In this document: one piece after another, positions 6,631 to 14,791 of the stretch
How positions within the stretch are numbered: the stretch's first letter is position 1
How the letters are laid out: every line of letters starts with the position of its first letter
DNA from: Fibrobacterota bacterium
GTDB lineage: Bacteria; Fibrobacterota; Chitinivibrionia; Chitinivibrionales; Chitinispirillaceae
DNA: 19,203 nucleotides
Assembly (NCBI GenBank): GCA_023436205.1
Contig: JAEZKC010000132.1
Span: 1 to 19,203 of the forward strand
Direction of reading: 5' to 3'
Program-made: the position numbers and the translations under genes
The notes under the pieces: generated by a model
Told to the model about the DNA's origin: nothing
The model's database searches: none
What the model saw: the letters and a program-made list of their open reading frames with translations, nothing else

Positions 6631-6980
6631 ATATATGGACAGAAAAAACCCTTCGGAAATCGGATTTGGAGCGTGTGCGGAAAAAGAGTTGGCGGGGAAA
6701 TGAGATCATGCCAATTTACAGACGCACAACAGCGTCATGCCAAAATTACTTTATACTAAGGTAGGCTGCATTATTGCCTTTCAAGCTCGAAGACTCGCTC
6801 GACAGGCAATAATTCCGCAATACTTTTAGCCGTAACTTCGGCATAGCGCGGATCGTTGGTGGCCATATCTGCCTTGGGCGAAAACACGCGAAAAAGGGAA
6901 TAAGACCCGCGCGGAAAGAAAAATACACCAGAAATTTAATAAATATTGATTTACGCCTTCACCAATCATAAGAGGAAATT
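6631..6980. other. Intergenic stretch holding repeat A copy 2
   Basis: The gap starts with about 95 bases of purine-rich DNA, then repeat A copy 2, then a post-stop-type motif at 6896-6922 (GGGAATAAGACCCGCGCGG). The final 50 bases are AT-rich and end in a good ribosome binding site for the methyltransferase. No gene is seen. Confidence 0.6.
6727..6851 (+). repeat. Dispersed repeat A, copy 2
   Basis: Matches 5931-6056 at about 94%. The internal inverted repeat is fully kept: ATTATTGCCT at 6770-6779 and AGGCAATAAT at 6804-6813. The left flanking arm AGCCTAC of copy 1 is absent here. The element ends about 130 bases before the methyltransferase start and has the same orientation as copy 1. Confidence 0.92.
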
Positions 6981-7706
6981 ATGTCAATCCTTTACGATAA
7001 TGATGTATTCTTTAAAAAATACAAAGCACTCAGAATGAATGATTCTGGCATAAACGGAATGATTGAGGAACCATCAATAAGAAAATTTATTGGGAATCCA
7101 AGTGGAAAAATTGTATTGGATATCGGATGTGGATTTGGGCAGCAAGTAAAATGGCTTAAAGAGAATGGAGCGAAACGAGTTATTGGAATTGATCCTTCTG
7201 AAAAAATGATAGATGAAGCGCTGCGCTTTTATAGTCACGTAGATGTAGAATTTAAAAAATGTTTTATTGATGAATACCATTCAGATGAGAAATTCGATTT
7301 AGTTGTTAGTTCAATGGCACTTCATTATGTTGAAGACCTGACAGGATTTATTAAGAATGTCCGGAAGTTTTTAACAACTAATGGTCATTTTATCTTTTCT
7401 ATAGAGCATCCTATCTGTACAGCAAATCCTGATGGTTATAATAGTGATGAAAAAGGAAAGTTTTGGCGCCTTGAAAATTATTTTGAAAGAGGTAGACGAG
7501 AGCAATTTTGGTTTGTTGATGGTGTTATAAAATACCATCGAACAACAAGCGATATTTTACAAGCATTAATCTCAAATGGTTTAAGAATATCTGGTATTGA
7601 TGAACCAACTCCAATTTGCGAAAAAGCAGAAATTAACAATGCTCGTGGTGGGTATTTTTATATTAGGCCATCAATCTTGGTAATATCGGCACTGAAAGAA
7701 AATTAA
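6981..7706 (+). CDS. Class I SAM-dependent methyltransferase
   Basis: ATG 6981 follows AGAGGAAA at good distance and gives 241 residues, a normal length for a small Rossmann methyltransferase. The S-adenosylmethionine motif I is LDIGCGFG (residues 46-53). The acidic residue ending strand 2 is D71 in VIGIDPSEKM. Motif IV is FDLVVSSMALHYVED (105-119), and the post-motif segment carries FSIEHPI (139-145). This is the UbiE/YafE-like small-molecule type. I cannot name the substrate. It is a cytosolic enzyme. The gene stands alone between repeat-bearing gaps and is AT-rich compared with the 2688-4419 pair, consistent with separate acquisition. Confidence 0.9.
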   Translation: MSILYDNDVFFKKYKALRMNDSGINGMIEEPSIRKFIGNPSGKIVLDIGCGFGQQVKWLKENGAKRVIGIDPSEKMIDEALRFYSHVDVEFKKCFIDEYHSDEKFDLVVSSMALHYVEDLTGFIKNVRKFLTTNGHFIFSIEHPICTANPDGYNSDEKGKFWRLENYFERGRREQFWFVDGVIKYHRTTSDILQALISNGLRISGIDEPTPICEKAEINNARGGYFYIRPSILVISALKEN

Positions 7707-8394
7707 CATAAAGCAATGGTCTATTCCCGTAAATGATCTACCGCCTGCGGATAATGTAAACAAGAGTGCGAAAGACAATTTGAATAGAATAAGAGCGCGG
7801 GGAAAAAGAGCGTGCGGGAAACCGGAGCCCAAGGCAGATACATCGATGAAGAATATAGAAAAATTTCAAAGTACAAAAGAAATGAAAGGGAAGAGAAATC
7901 TGTGTTTGGGCTGAAATTACGGGTAATCGAGAATGCAAAAAATAATCCAATTTATAGAGACGCAAAAACAGGCGACCTGTTATTTCGGCTCTCCGTGATA
8001 GCTTTCCCCTATACTATTCTGTAAACTACACCTCTCAGGCTTCTGATTGTCACCAGCAACAAAAACCTGTTGCAGCAGATAGACACAGGAGAGGGTATTT
8101 GATTGCTTTTCAAGTATCTGCTTCTCGCCATGTCGTCCAGTCTCTCCCAGTCTATAATTTCCTGGTTCTGCCACTCTACCGCGAAAACAGATTTCTGGTA
8201 CCAGGTGTTCCGGCCTGTGAAAGCTTGCAGGATATTGCAGCGTGGGACAAGGGGAATTATTTTAGAATCAGGGGGCCTTGGAACAATCGAAGGGATAAAT
8301 GTGTCAAAGCGAAAGATTTTGGTGATAAAAGCAGATTTTAATTCACACCCTTAATTAATGAAACTACCTGAAAGGCTGTAAAAGATAGTTAAAT
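7707..8394. other. Long gap with hairpins and repeat B copy 2
   Basis: No convincing gene is seen in nearly 700 bases. A frame of 70 codons from 7812 lacks a ribosome binding site and protein-like composition. The gap holds a post-stop-type motif at 7787-7810 (GAATAAGAGCGCGGGG), a hairpin AACAGG-CGA-CCTGTT at 7967-7981, an inverted repeat GCAACA (8056-8061) with TGTTGC (8068-8073), and repeat B copy 2. The promoter of the sigma factor gene must lie in the last 85 bases or within the repeat. Confidence 0.6.
8224..8309 (+). repeat. Dispersed repeat B, copy 2
   Basis: Ungapped match to 5184-5269 (about 87% by hand count). To the left, the stretch GGTACCAGGTGTTCCGGCCT also resembles copy 3 (GGTATACAGTATTCCAGCCT), so the element may extend to about 8200. 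CAAGG and CCTTG within the copy can pair. It ends about 85 bases before the sigma factor gene. Confidence 0.88.
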
Positions 8395-8958
8395 ATGAGT
8401 ACTAAATCTAACGAAATTTGGTTGAAATTCAGTGGTGAGCTGCGCGGATTTATTGCTAAAAAAGTTGATAACAAAGATACTGCAAATGACATTCTCCAAA
8501 CAATTTTTGTGAAGATTCATTCCAATATTGAAACGCTCAAAAATCAAGATAAGATTAGGGGATGGATATATCAGATAGCTAAAACCACTATCATGGATTT
8601 TTATCGGGAAGAATTTAAAAGGAAATCTCTTGGCATATCAGATTTTAATTTTAAGGAGGATGGTTCCATTGAAGCCGACGAGGTCTTAGCTCGTGGGATC
8701 CGATCCATCATTCAACTTTTACCAGATGATTATGCACAAGCAATTTATCTTACTGAGTACGAAGGACTTACTCAGGTGCAACTTGCAAAAGAACTAGGAT
8801 TAAGTGTTTCAGGGGCGAAATCGAGGGTACAGAGAGCGCGCTCCAGGATAAAAGAGCTGCTCCTTACATTTTGCCATATTGAGTTTGATGCCTATGGTAC
8901 TGCAATCGAATACAACACCAAACATTGTTCATATTGTACAAAAAAGAACCAACTTTAA
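8395..8958 (+). CDS. sigZ: ECF sigma factor of the SigZ type
   Basis: ATG 8395 opens 187 residues. Region 2 covers about residues 10-75, with the core-binding and -10-recognition signature DILQTIFVKIHSNIETL (32-48) and GWIYQIAKTTIMDFYRE (56-72). Region 4 spans about 100-156 and holds the helix-turn-helix LTQVQLAKELGLSVSGAKSR (125-144). After region 4 comes the cysteine-bearing tail typical of SigZ-type factors: C160-HIEFD and HCSYC with C178 and C181, which could bind metal or sense redox state. No anti-sigma gene is adjacent. The product would direct RNA polymerase to its own promoter set. Weak ribosome binding (AGATAG) suggests low expression. Repeat B copy 2 lies just upstream. Confidence 0.88.
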   Translation: MSTKSNEIWLKFSGELRGFIAKKVDNKDTANDILQTIFVKIHSNIETLKNQDKIRGWIYQIAKTTIMDFYREEFKRKSLGISDFNFKEDGSIEADEVLARGIRSIIQLLPDDYAQAIYLTEYEGLTQVQLAKELGLSVSGAKSRVQRARSRIKELLLTFCHIEFDAYGTAIEYNTKHCSYCTKKNQL

Positions 8959-9049
8959 ATAATTATTGCATCCAAATCTCCAAATCTCCGTCTACAAGAG
9001 AGTCATGGTGTTTAGCACGCTACAATAATACTTATAGAAGGAGTTTTTC

Positions 9050-9838
9050 ATGGAGACGAAGATTTATTGTTTTTCTGCGACAGGAAATTCACTTTCTGTT
9101 GCACAAAAGATTGCAGATGGATTGGGTCAGACGGAAATTGTTTCTATCGCAAAAGAAATGAAACAGCCGAAAATGCCAAATGAGCCACGAATTGGATTAA
9201 TTTTTCCAGTTTATGTGTATGGCATGCCGCGGATTGTACGAGAATTTCTTGAAATGCTGGATTTAAGTCGAACTCAGTATCTTTTTGCAGTTGCAACATG
9301 TGGTGGTACACCAGGAGCGACACTGCAGGAATTAAAAAAGTTCTTGAAAAAAAGAGATGTATCCCTGCATTCAGGTTTTGTTGTTCGGTATCAAAGTGGG
9401 AACCTTGCAATGGGAAATCCGTTAATAAGTTTGATACGATCAATAGCAGGAAAACCTCCAAAATCTATTGATGAGCAGTTCAATGAAATCATAGCATTTA
9501 TTAGAAATTGTCAAAAAAGTTTATTTGAAAAAAGTGCATTGGGAGCGAATATTCTTGGAAGTGCATTGCATGCAATTACTTGTGATATACTTAAAAACGC
9601 AGATAAATCTTTTTGGGTTGATGGTAACTGTAACCTTTGTGGAATTTGTACTCGAATTTGTCCAAGGGAAAATTTGAAAATCGATAAAGATACATTACGT
9701 TGGAATCATAATTGTGAACAGTGTTTTGCTTGTGTTCATTGGTGCCCTCAGAAAGCGATTCAAATAGGTAATACAACCATAGGAAAAAAACGTTACCACA
9801 ATTCAGAAGTAACTATTAATCAGTTTATTTTGCGATAA
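9050..9838 (+). CDS. EFR1-type flavodoxin/ferredoxin fusion protein
   Basis: ATG 9050 follows AGAAGGAG, a strong ribosome binding site, giving 262 residues. The N-terminal flavodoxin-like domain starts YCFSATGNSLSVA, where SATGNS (9-14) is the FMN phosphate-binding loop, and continues with FPVYVYGMP (52-60) and ATCGGTPGA (82-90). The C-terminus carries two ferredoxin motifs: CNLCGICTRICP (cysteines 194, 197, 200, 204) and CEQCFACVHWCP (222, 225, 228, 232), enough for two [4Fe-4S] clusters. This domain order defines the EFR1 family of electron-transfer proteins, mostly from anaerobes. The redox partner is unknown. It is soluble and cytoplasmic, and is followed after 12 bases by a membrane protein gene, so the two are probably cotranscribed. 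Confidence 0.92.
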   Translation: METKIYCFSATGNSLSVAQKIADGLGQTEIVSIAKEMKQPKMPNEPRIGLIFPVYVYGMPRIVREFLEMLDLSRTQYLFAVATCGGTPGATLQELKKFLKKRDVSLHSGFVVRYQSGNLAMGNPLISLIRSIAGKPPKSIDEQFNEIIAFIRNCQKSLFEKSALGANILGSALHAITCDILKNADKSFWVDGNCNLCGICTRICPRENLKIDKDTLRWNHNCEQCFACVHWCPQKAIQIGNTTIGKKRYHNSEVTINQFILR

Positions 9839-9850
9839 AGGATAAACAAA

Positions 9851-10624
9851 ATGATCAATTCAAATATATCTCGATACTCTGATGAAAGTTCCCCGGATTT
9901 ACGCTGGAAAGATCTTTACAAAATCGGTGCTATATCTCTTATAATTATTGTAATGCTACTGACTTTTGCGATAATAGCTTTTTTTATCTGGCCTTATAAA
10001 CCTGGTGTTTCCTCAACAGTAGATGTATTTACAATGCTACATAACAATATGATGAGTGGATTGTTATCCCTTGATATTCCGATGGTCATTATTGAGCTTA
10101 TCACAATTCTTCCGCTACTATCCTTATATGTTGCACTCAAACAGATTAATGAGTCTTATGCTTTGATCGCCTTAGTTATAGGACTGGTGGCCATCATACT
10201 CATTATTCCAACAAGACCTCTTTCTGAATTGGTTTTTATCAGTGGCAAGTATGCTTCAGCAACAACAGAAGCAGAAAAAAATCAATATATTGCTGCTGGT
10301 GAGGTATTACTTACGGTATTTAAAGGAACCTCCTGGATGGTGTTTACTGTATTTTCGGGTGTTTCCTGTCTGATTAGTTCATTACTTATGCTAAAAAGCA
10401 ATATCTTCAGCAAAGCAACTGCTTATGTTGGAATAATAACAAGTACTCCAGGATTCCTTTTTTTTGTCCCAATCATAGGTATTCCCATATTATTTATTGG
10501 TACATTAAGCGGCATAATATGGTATATCCTGATTGCCAGGACATTTATCCGGTTAGGTTGGCAAAAAACTACCGTTTCGTGCGCAATACTGGGCCCGGTT
10601 TTCAAAGACGAAGATGCAGATTGA
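9851..10624 (+). CDS. DUF4386-type integral membrane protein
   Basis: ATG 9851, preceded by AAAGGA, gives 257 residues. About six membrane helices are visible, centred near residues 35, 80, 110, 160, 195 and 220. Family-like phrases are LYKIGAISLI after a polar N-terminus, LSLYVALKQINESYALIALVIGLVA (in part), YASATTEAEKNQYIAAGEVLL in the loop after the third helix, and a long C-terminal hydrophobic pair. These match, from memory, the DUF4386 family, whose function is unknown. The start lies only 12 bases after the EFR1 gene, indicating an operon. A functional link to electron transfer is an inference from position only. Confidence 0.78.
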   Translation: MINSNISRYSDESSPDLRWKDLYKIGAISLIIIVMLLTFAIIAFFIWPYKPGVSSTVDVFTMLHNNMMSGLLSLDIPMVIIELITILPLLSLYVALKQINESYALIALVIGLVAIILIIPTRPLSELVFISGKYASATTEAEKNQYIAAGEVLLTVFKGTSWMVFTVFSGVSCLISSLLMLKSNIFSKATAYVGIITSTPGFLFFVPIIGIPILFIGTLSGIIWYILIARTFIRLGWQKTTVSCAILGPVFKDEDAD

Positions 10625-10755
10625 AGACCGCGCGCATGAAGAAGAAAGAAAATAGAAAAAATGGGATCAAGCATGAAAAACACACAAAAGGATAAATACA
10701 AGAGAAGACGCGCTCTGAGTAAGCAAAAAACATAAACTATATTGGGAGCTACTAT

Positions 10756-11508
10756 ATGCAAACAGAAGCAAACCGTTTTTTGGAAATGCCCAGGGTATTC
10801 GATAAAATGGCACCGTATCTTGTTCCTCAATATGACTTTTTACAAGATACCGTTTATGATATTATTAACTTCGAAAGGGAAAAAGAATTTTCCTTTATTG
10901 ACATTGGAGCTGGTAGTGGAATACAAATCCAAAAAATTCTCACAAAGTTTCCAAATTCAAAAGCTGTGTATGTTGATTCATCCGTTCCTTTTACTGAGAT
11001 AGCTAAAACCAGGTTGGAATGCTTTTCAGATCGGGTACATTACATTAACAGGAGTATCGAATCCGATTGGCATTCAGAACTCAACGAACATCCTGAACTT
11101 ATCATTTCGATGTCTGCTATTCATCATTTGGAACCTGATGAGAAGAAAAATTTTTATAAAACAGCTAATGAAGTATTGTCTCCCAATGGATGGTTCATTA
11201 ACATAGATGAGATGAGGAGTAAAAATGATGTGGCCTATAAAAATTCTATGCTCTTCTGGGCAAAATATGTGGAGGATGCAAAGAAAAGAATCCCGAGTGA
11301 CTTGAATGATTACTATGCTGAGTGGCAAAAACACTTCAACGGTTGGAAAAGAAGAAACATTGATAACATGGACACACCGAAGATAAAGGGTGATGATATT
11401 CACGAATCTTTTGAAATACAATTAGGGTATTTGGAAAGAGCCGGATTTAGAAATATTGATTTGTTTGTAAAATTCCATTTGTGGTGTGTAATAGGTGGTC
11501 AAAAATAA
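10756..11508 (+). CDS. Class I SAM-dependent methyltransferase
   Basis: ATG 10756 has GGGAG upstream and gives 250 residues. Motif I is FIDIGAGSG (47-55), the strand-2 acidic residue is D74 in VYVDSS, and motif IV reads PELIISMSAIHHLEPDEK (113-130). The strand-5 region is SPNGWFINIDEM. The C-terminal half is rich in Trp, Lys and Tyr and probably forms the substrate cap. The arrangement is of the small-molecule or CmoA-like type, with no substrate clue. It is not an evident recent copy of the methyltransferase at 6981, since the two share only the general motifs. A small ORF overlaps its stop codon. Confidence 0.9.
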   Translation: MQTEANRFLEMPRVFDKMAPYLVPQYDFLQDTVYDIINFEREKEFSFIDIGAGSGIQIQKILTKFPNSKAVYVDSSVPFTEIAKTRLECFSDRVHYINRSIESDWHSELNEHPELIISMSAIHHLEPDEKKNFYKTANEVLSPNGWFINIDEMRSKNDVAYKNSMLFWAKYVEDAKKRIPSDLNDYYAEWQKHFNGWKRRNIDNMDTPKIKGDDIHESFEIQLGYLERAGFRNIDLFVKFHLWCVIGGQK

Positions 11509-11755
11509 TCCACAGGAGGAGATTCGGAGGGCAGTTAGAATAGGAGTCAAACTAGAACCATGTGCATATCAGCGTCAGGCAATCACAATTTATCCTGGAA
11601 ATGTAAAAGAAAAGTATTTGGAATGTTCTATTAATGAGGATGAAAAAAAGTTACTCGACAAATATTTGAAAATGACAACTGATTATAGCATTGTTTCAGG
11701 TGAAGATACTTTGTATTTAAATCGGAAACTGTCTGATTCGAAAGCGAAAGAGTAA
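11495..11755 (+). CDS. Small hypothetical protein overlapping the methyltransferase stop
   Basis: A GTG at 11495 begins an 86-codon frame that overlaps the preceding stop by 14 bases, a layout suiting translational coupling. No ATG occurs near the start, and a strong AGGAGG-like sequence at 11514-11521 sits without a usable ATG, GTG or TTG behind it. The true start may therefore be lost or non-standard. The protein contains EPCAYQRQAITIYPGNVKEK and NEDEKKLLDKYLKM and ends in a charged tail. I do not recognise it. It may be the remaining C-terminal part of a longer gene. The composition looks protein-like, so I keep it at modest confidence. Confidence 0.45.
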   Translation: MVKNNPQEEIRRAVRIGVKLEPCAYQRQAITIYPGNVKEKYLECSINEDEKKLLDKYLKMTTDYSIVSGEDTLYLNRKLSDSKAKE

Positions 11756-11811
11756 GAGCAGGCCCTGCGCAAAACAGAATGCGGCAGATAACAAGAATAA
11801 GGAGATTCAGA

Positions 11812-12357
11812 ATGGCCAAATGTTTATTGTTAATAGATTTACAGAACGATTATTTTGAAGGCGGAAATAACACGCTTAACAAAAGTTTGGAAGCCGTTTA
11901 TAATGCAAGAAAACTTCTCGATAGTTTTCGTAAAAACAATGATCATATCTGTCACATTCGACATTTAAACTTGAGACCTGGATCCAACTATTTATTGCAA
12001 AATTCAATTGGCAGTGAAATTCATGAGATGGTTAAGCCTGAGGCGGATGAGCTGATAATTACAAAGTTTTTTCCTAATAGTTTCCATAAAACCGACTTAT
12101 TAACTTTCCTTAAGACCAATACTATCGACAATTTGGTTATTGCAGGAATGATGACCCACATGTGTGTTGATGCGACCACAAGGGCAGCTTTTGACCTTGG
12201 GTTTAAATGTACCGTTATAGATGATGCATGCGCAACAAAAGATCTGGAAATAAATGGAAAAAGAATATCTTCAGAAAATGTTCACAATTCCTTTATGGCT
12301 GCATTCCAGGGGATTTATGCTGATGTATTTGCTACAGACCACTATCTTGACTCTTAG
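11812..12357 (+). CDS. Isochorismatase/nicotinamidase-type cysteine hydrolase
   Basis: The frame opens at 11779, but ATG 11812 follows AAGGAGA and starts directly with the first beta strand, giving 181 residues, normal for this family. The catalytic triad is visible: D9 in LLLIDLQNDYF, K85 in LIITKFFPNSF, and nucleophile C118 in GMMTHMCVDATTRAAFDLGF, with the usual cis-peptide-bearing GMMTH just before it. Enzymes of this family hydrolyse amides or vinyl ethers such as nicotinamide, N-carbamoyl compounds or isochorismate, and the substrate cannot be read from the sequence. It is cytosolic. The WYL regulator starts 24 bases downstream and could be cotranscribed. Confidence 0.92.
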   Translation: MAKCLLLIDLQNDYFEGGNNTLNKSLEAVYNARKLLDSFRKNNDHICHIRHLNLRPGSNYLLQNSIGSEIHEMVKPEADELIITKFFPNSFHKTDLLTFLKTNTIDNLVIAGMMTHMCVDATTRAAFDLGFKCTVIDDACATKDLEINGKRISSENVHNSFMAAFQGIYADVFATDHYLDS

Positions 12358-12381
12358 AAGCTCTCCGCTCCTTGAGGATGT

Positions 12382-13320
12382 ATGAATAGAATCGACCGAC
12401 TTTTTGCCATATTACTGAAAATCTCTGACGGGAAAGTGTTTCAGGCAGACAAACTCGCCTCAGAGTTTGAATTGAGCGAGCGAACGATCTACCGCGACAT
12501 GAGTGCGCTTATCCAAATGGGAATCCCGATTCGATCAGAAGCTGGAGTCGGTTATCAACTCAAGGACGGCTACTTTCTTCCTCCATTACTTCTTGAAAAG
12601 GAGGAGGCGATTGCAGCCGGGTTTGCCTTGAAACTTTTGACAACCTACGTTAGCGACAGCTCCAAAAAATCCTCATTAAACGCTCTGAGGAAAATAGAGT
12701 CCGTTCTGCCCAAAAAGGTACGAACCGACTATCTGCGAGAACTGGAAATTCTTGATTTCGTCCCGATGTCTTCGGTGATTCCCTTTTCCAATGAGTATTT
12801 CCGACTAGTGATAAATGCTATTAAGAATCGATACCTTGTAGATTTGGAATACATCTCTTTCAGAAAAGAAAAGCCAGAAATCCGTCAAATCGAACCGGTG
12901 AAGCTGTTCTTCCTACCGGGCCAGAACAATTGGTATCTGGAAGCATTTTGCCTCACTCGGAAAGATTGGCGTCTTTTTCGTCTTGATCGGATTGTTCAAG
13001 TTAAAACGACAGAAACTCGGTTCCTGCCTCGAAATCGCGAAGAATACCAGTACCACCCTGTTCCCTCGGCTGCAAACAACGCGGAACTGTACACGAGCCC
13101 GGAGCAGGCTCGTTGGATTCGCGAACAGCAGCATTGGTCGTTTGTTTTCGAGCTAAAAAGTCCAGAAGGGTTGGTAATATTGAAATACCAGAATTTTGAT
13201 TGGCACACTTTTATCAATTGGTTATGCACGGTCAGTGATTATATCGTTCGGATTGAGCCACAGGAAGTCAGGGTGCAGCTTCAAAAAAAAATCAGCGACC
13301 TTCAAAAGCTCCTGACATAA
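12382..13320 (+). CDS. YafY-type HTH/WYL-domain transcriptional regulator
   Basis: ATG 12382 follows GAGGA and gives 312 residues. The N-terminal winged helix (about 5-60) includes the recognition helix LSERTIYRDMSALIQMGIPI (31-50) and the wing RSEAGVGYQL. A linker helix with LEKEEAIAAGFALKLL follows. The WYL domain spans about 140-210 and includes NWYLEAF (183-189) and FRLDRI (199-204). Such proteins bind a ligand through the WYL domain and switch DNA binding. Its stop codon lies inside a perfect palindrome, just before a DJ-1/PfpI-type gene. This regulator/PfpI pairing is, from memory, common in other bacteria. The palindrome is the natural candidate operator. Confidence 0.93.
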   Translation: MNRIDRLFAILLKISDGKVFQADKLASEFELSERTIYRDMSALIQMGIPIRSEAGVGYQLKDGYFLPPLLLEKEEAIAAGFALKLLTTYVSDSSKKSSLNALRKIESVLPKKVRTDYLRELEILDFVPMSSVIPFSNEYFRLVINAIKNRYLVDLEYISFRKEKPEIRQIEPVKLFFLPGQNNWYLEAFCLTRKDWRLFRLDRIVQVKTTETRFLPRNREEYQYHPVPSAANNAELYTSPEQARWIREQQHWSFVFELKSPEGLVILKYQNFDWHTFINWLCTVSDYIVRIEPQEVRVQLQKKISDLQKLLT

Positions 13321-13331
13321 GGTTGTCAGGA
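13310..13331. promoter_or_regulatory. Palindromic candidate operator at the regulator/PfpI junction
   Basis: TCCTGACA (13310-13317) and TGTCAGGA (13324-13331) are perfect inverted 8-bp arms separated by TAAGGT. The dyad overlaps the stop codon of the WYL regulator and lies about 100 bases before the broken PfpI-type gene. Centre-to-centre distance of the half-sites is 14 bases. AT-rich TATATTTCTATTAT just downstream could hold a -10 element. There is no T-tract, so a terminator is unlikely. Confidence 0.6.
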
Positions 13332-13433
13332 GTGATGTGGTATATTTCTATTATGGACACTGCTTCGGCGGAGAGGACCATGCAAAAATTGGGCGGCATT
13401 CGATTTTAAACAAAAAAGTAGAGAAAGGATGGT

Positions 13434-14065
13434 ATGAGGAGTTCAAAGTTAAACAATTGCTATCTATATGTATTGAATACAATGGCTGATTGGGAGATAG
13501 CTCATATTACAGCTGAACTGAACAGTGGAAGATTTCTTAAGAGGGAAAAGTAGCCATCCAGAAAATATCTAAACACCAGAATCCTGTGACTTCAATGGGC
13601 GGGATGAGCATTGATGTTGATTTGAAACTATCTGAAGTGGAGTTTTCTGAAGGCGATTTGCTTATTCTCCCAGGTGCGGATACATGGATAGAGGAAGAGC
13701 ATCGCAGTGTAATTGAAATGGTTGAAAACTTAACTGAACGTGGTGTTATTGTGGCTGCAATATGCGGTGCAACAGCGGCATTGGCAAAAGGGGGGATTTT
13801 AAACAGTCGAAAGCATACGAGTAATGGCAAAGGTTTCCTGGAAATGGTATGCCCTGAATATAAAGGGAGCGAAAATTATATTAACTGTCCGGCAGTGTGC
13901 GACAACAATTTGATAACAGCTTCAGGGTTGGCACCGCTGGATTTTACCTATGAGATTTTAAAAAGAGTCGAAGTAATGAAGGAAGATACAGTCAGTGCCT
14001 GGTACAAGTTGTACAGTACGAAAGAGCCCAGATACTTCTATGAACTGATGGAGTCTTTGAAGTAG
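13434..14065 (+). pseudogene. Frameshifted DJ-1/PfpI (type 1 glutamine amidotransferase-like) gene
   Basis: The N-terminal part starts at ATG 13434 and reads YLYVLNTMADWEIAHITAEL, the expected first strand and helix, but hits TAG at 13551 after 39 codons. The remainder continues in the -1 frame: V-A-I-Q-K-I-S from 13550, then TSMGGMSIDVDLKLSE, LLILPGADTWIEEEH and AAICGATAALAKGG, where the cysteine is the nucleophile-elbow residue. It closes with EPRYFYELMESL. Joined, the protein would have about 210 residues, the normal length. The shift lies at GAGGGAAAAG (13541-13550) and is explained by loss of one base. A separate downstream product could start at GTG 13586. Decay, assembly error and recoding cannot be told apart here. 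Confidence 0.88.
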
Positions 14066-14263
14066 ACACGCGTCAATCGTTGAGGCGATATGCTTTCGTC
14101 GTGAGTGCGAACCTTAAAATGTGAAAGTAATTATCGTCATGCAAAAAAGCGGGAACTGAAACGATGAATTTCGAACGTTCAATCAAGCCAATTACATTTC
14201 GCTCTTCGGTGTGGTATTTTGCAATCAGTTCGGGAATTACCCAGGAGAAAAGACAACAGAAGA

Positions 14264-14758
14264 ATGAAAACAATTCTATCGACAAGTATTATCTTAGGTC
14301 TTAGTCTTTTAATAACATCTTGTTCAGACCCATTATCAGACAACCACATAATAAAGAAAAGTGAAATCTTAGGGCAATGGGGATTATACATGACCGTTGC
14401 GAATGTTGGGATTGAACCAATTTGGGACGAATCGAGCGGAACGTGGATAGGTGATGACACAATTGCATACTGTGACACTTGCATTAATACCATTTACATT
14501 TTTAATGATAATGAGTTCTCAGTTTATTTGAGTCACAGTGCAAATGCCAGTCCGAAGCATTCCCTGTTTGTTTCTGAATATACTCTTGTTAGTAATAGAA
14601 TAGAATCAGCAATTGACACGTTCAAAATAGAATCAATACAGAATGATATAATGCATTTGATAACAAATACTGGGTATTACTTCTTGAAGAAAATTGATGG
14701 AGATGTTCCACCATCCTATTGGCCAGACTGGGAAACAGATACATCGCGTGTTGAATAA
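14264..14758 (+). CDS. Lipoprotein, possibly lipocalin-like
   Basis: The frame begins earlier (14219), but ATG 14264 gives a proper lipoprotein signal: MKTILSTSIILGLSLLITSC, with lipobox ITSC and lipidated C20. The protein has 164 residues. The mature part starts with a short linker and ILGQWGLYMTV, then alternates strand-like segments (NTIYIFNDNEFSVYL, SEYTLVSNRIESAI, TFKIESIQNDIMHLIT) and ends TGYYFLKKI plus a Pro/Trp/Asp-rich tail. A GxW motif followed by a run of beta strands is compatible with a lipocalin-like barrel, but that is inference. The CDTC motif could form a disulphide in the periplasm. The next gene, 33 bases on, encodes a similar-looking secreted protein. Confidence 0.72.
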   Translation: MKTILSTSIILGLSLLITSCSDPLSDNHIIKKSEILGQWGLYMTVANVGIEPIWDESSGTWIGDDTIAYCDTCINTIYIFNDNEFSVYLSHSANASPKHSLFVSEYTLVSNRIESAIDTFKIESIQNDIMHLITNTGYYFLKKIDGDVPPSYWPDWETDTSRVE

Positions 14759-14791
14759 AATGAAAAAGAGAGGATAAGCACAAGAGAAACG

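Noticed and set aside
5975..6928. Two minus-strand frames sharing AMPKLRLKV.RNYCLS
   Set aside because: They are the reverse strand of repeat A. The similarity is explained by DNA-level repeat identity and one copy has an indel between the shared parts.
7812..8024. 70-codon frame in the gap before sigZ
   Set aside because: No ribosome binding site, low-complexity charged composition, and it crosses a hairpin.
5832..8394. Canonical integron attC sites
   Set aside because: I looked for RYYYAAC...GTTRRRY pairs around repeats A and B. Partial resemblance exists (GCCGTAACTTCGGC in A), but no convincing paired core sites.
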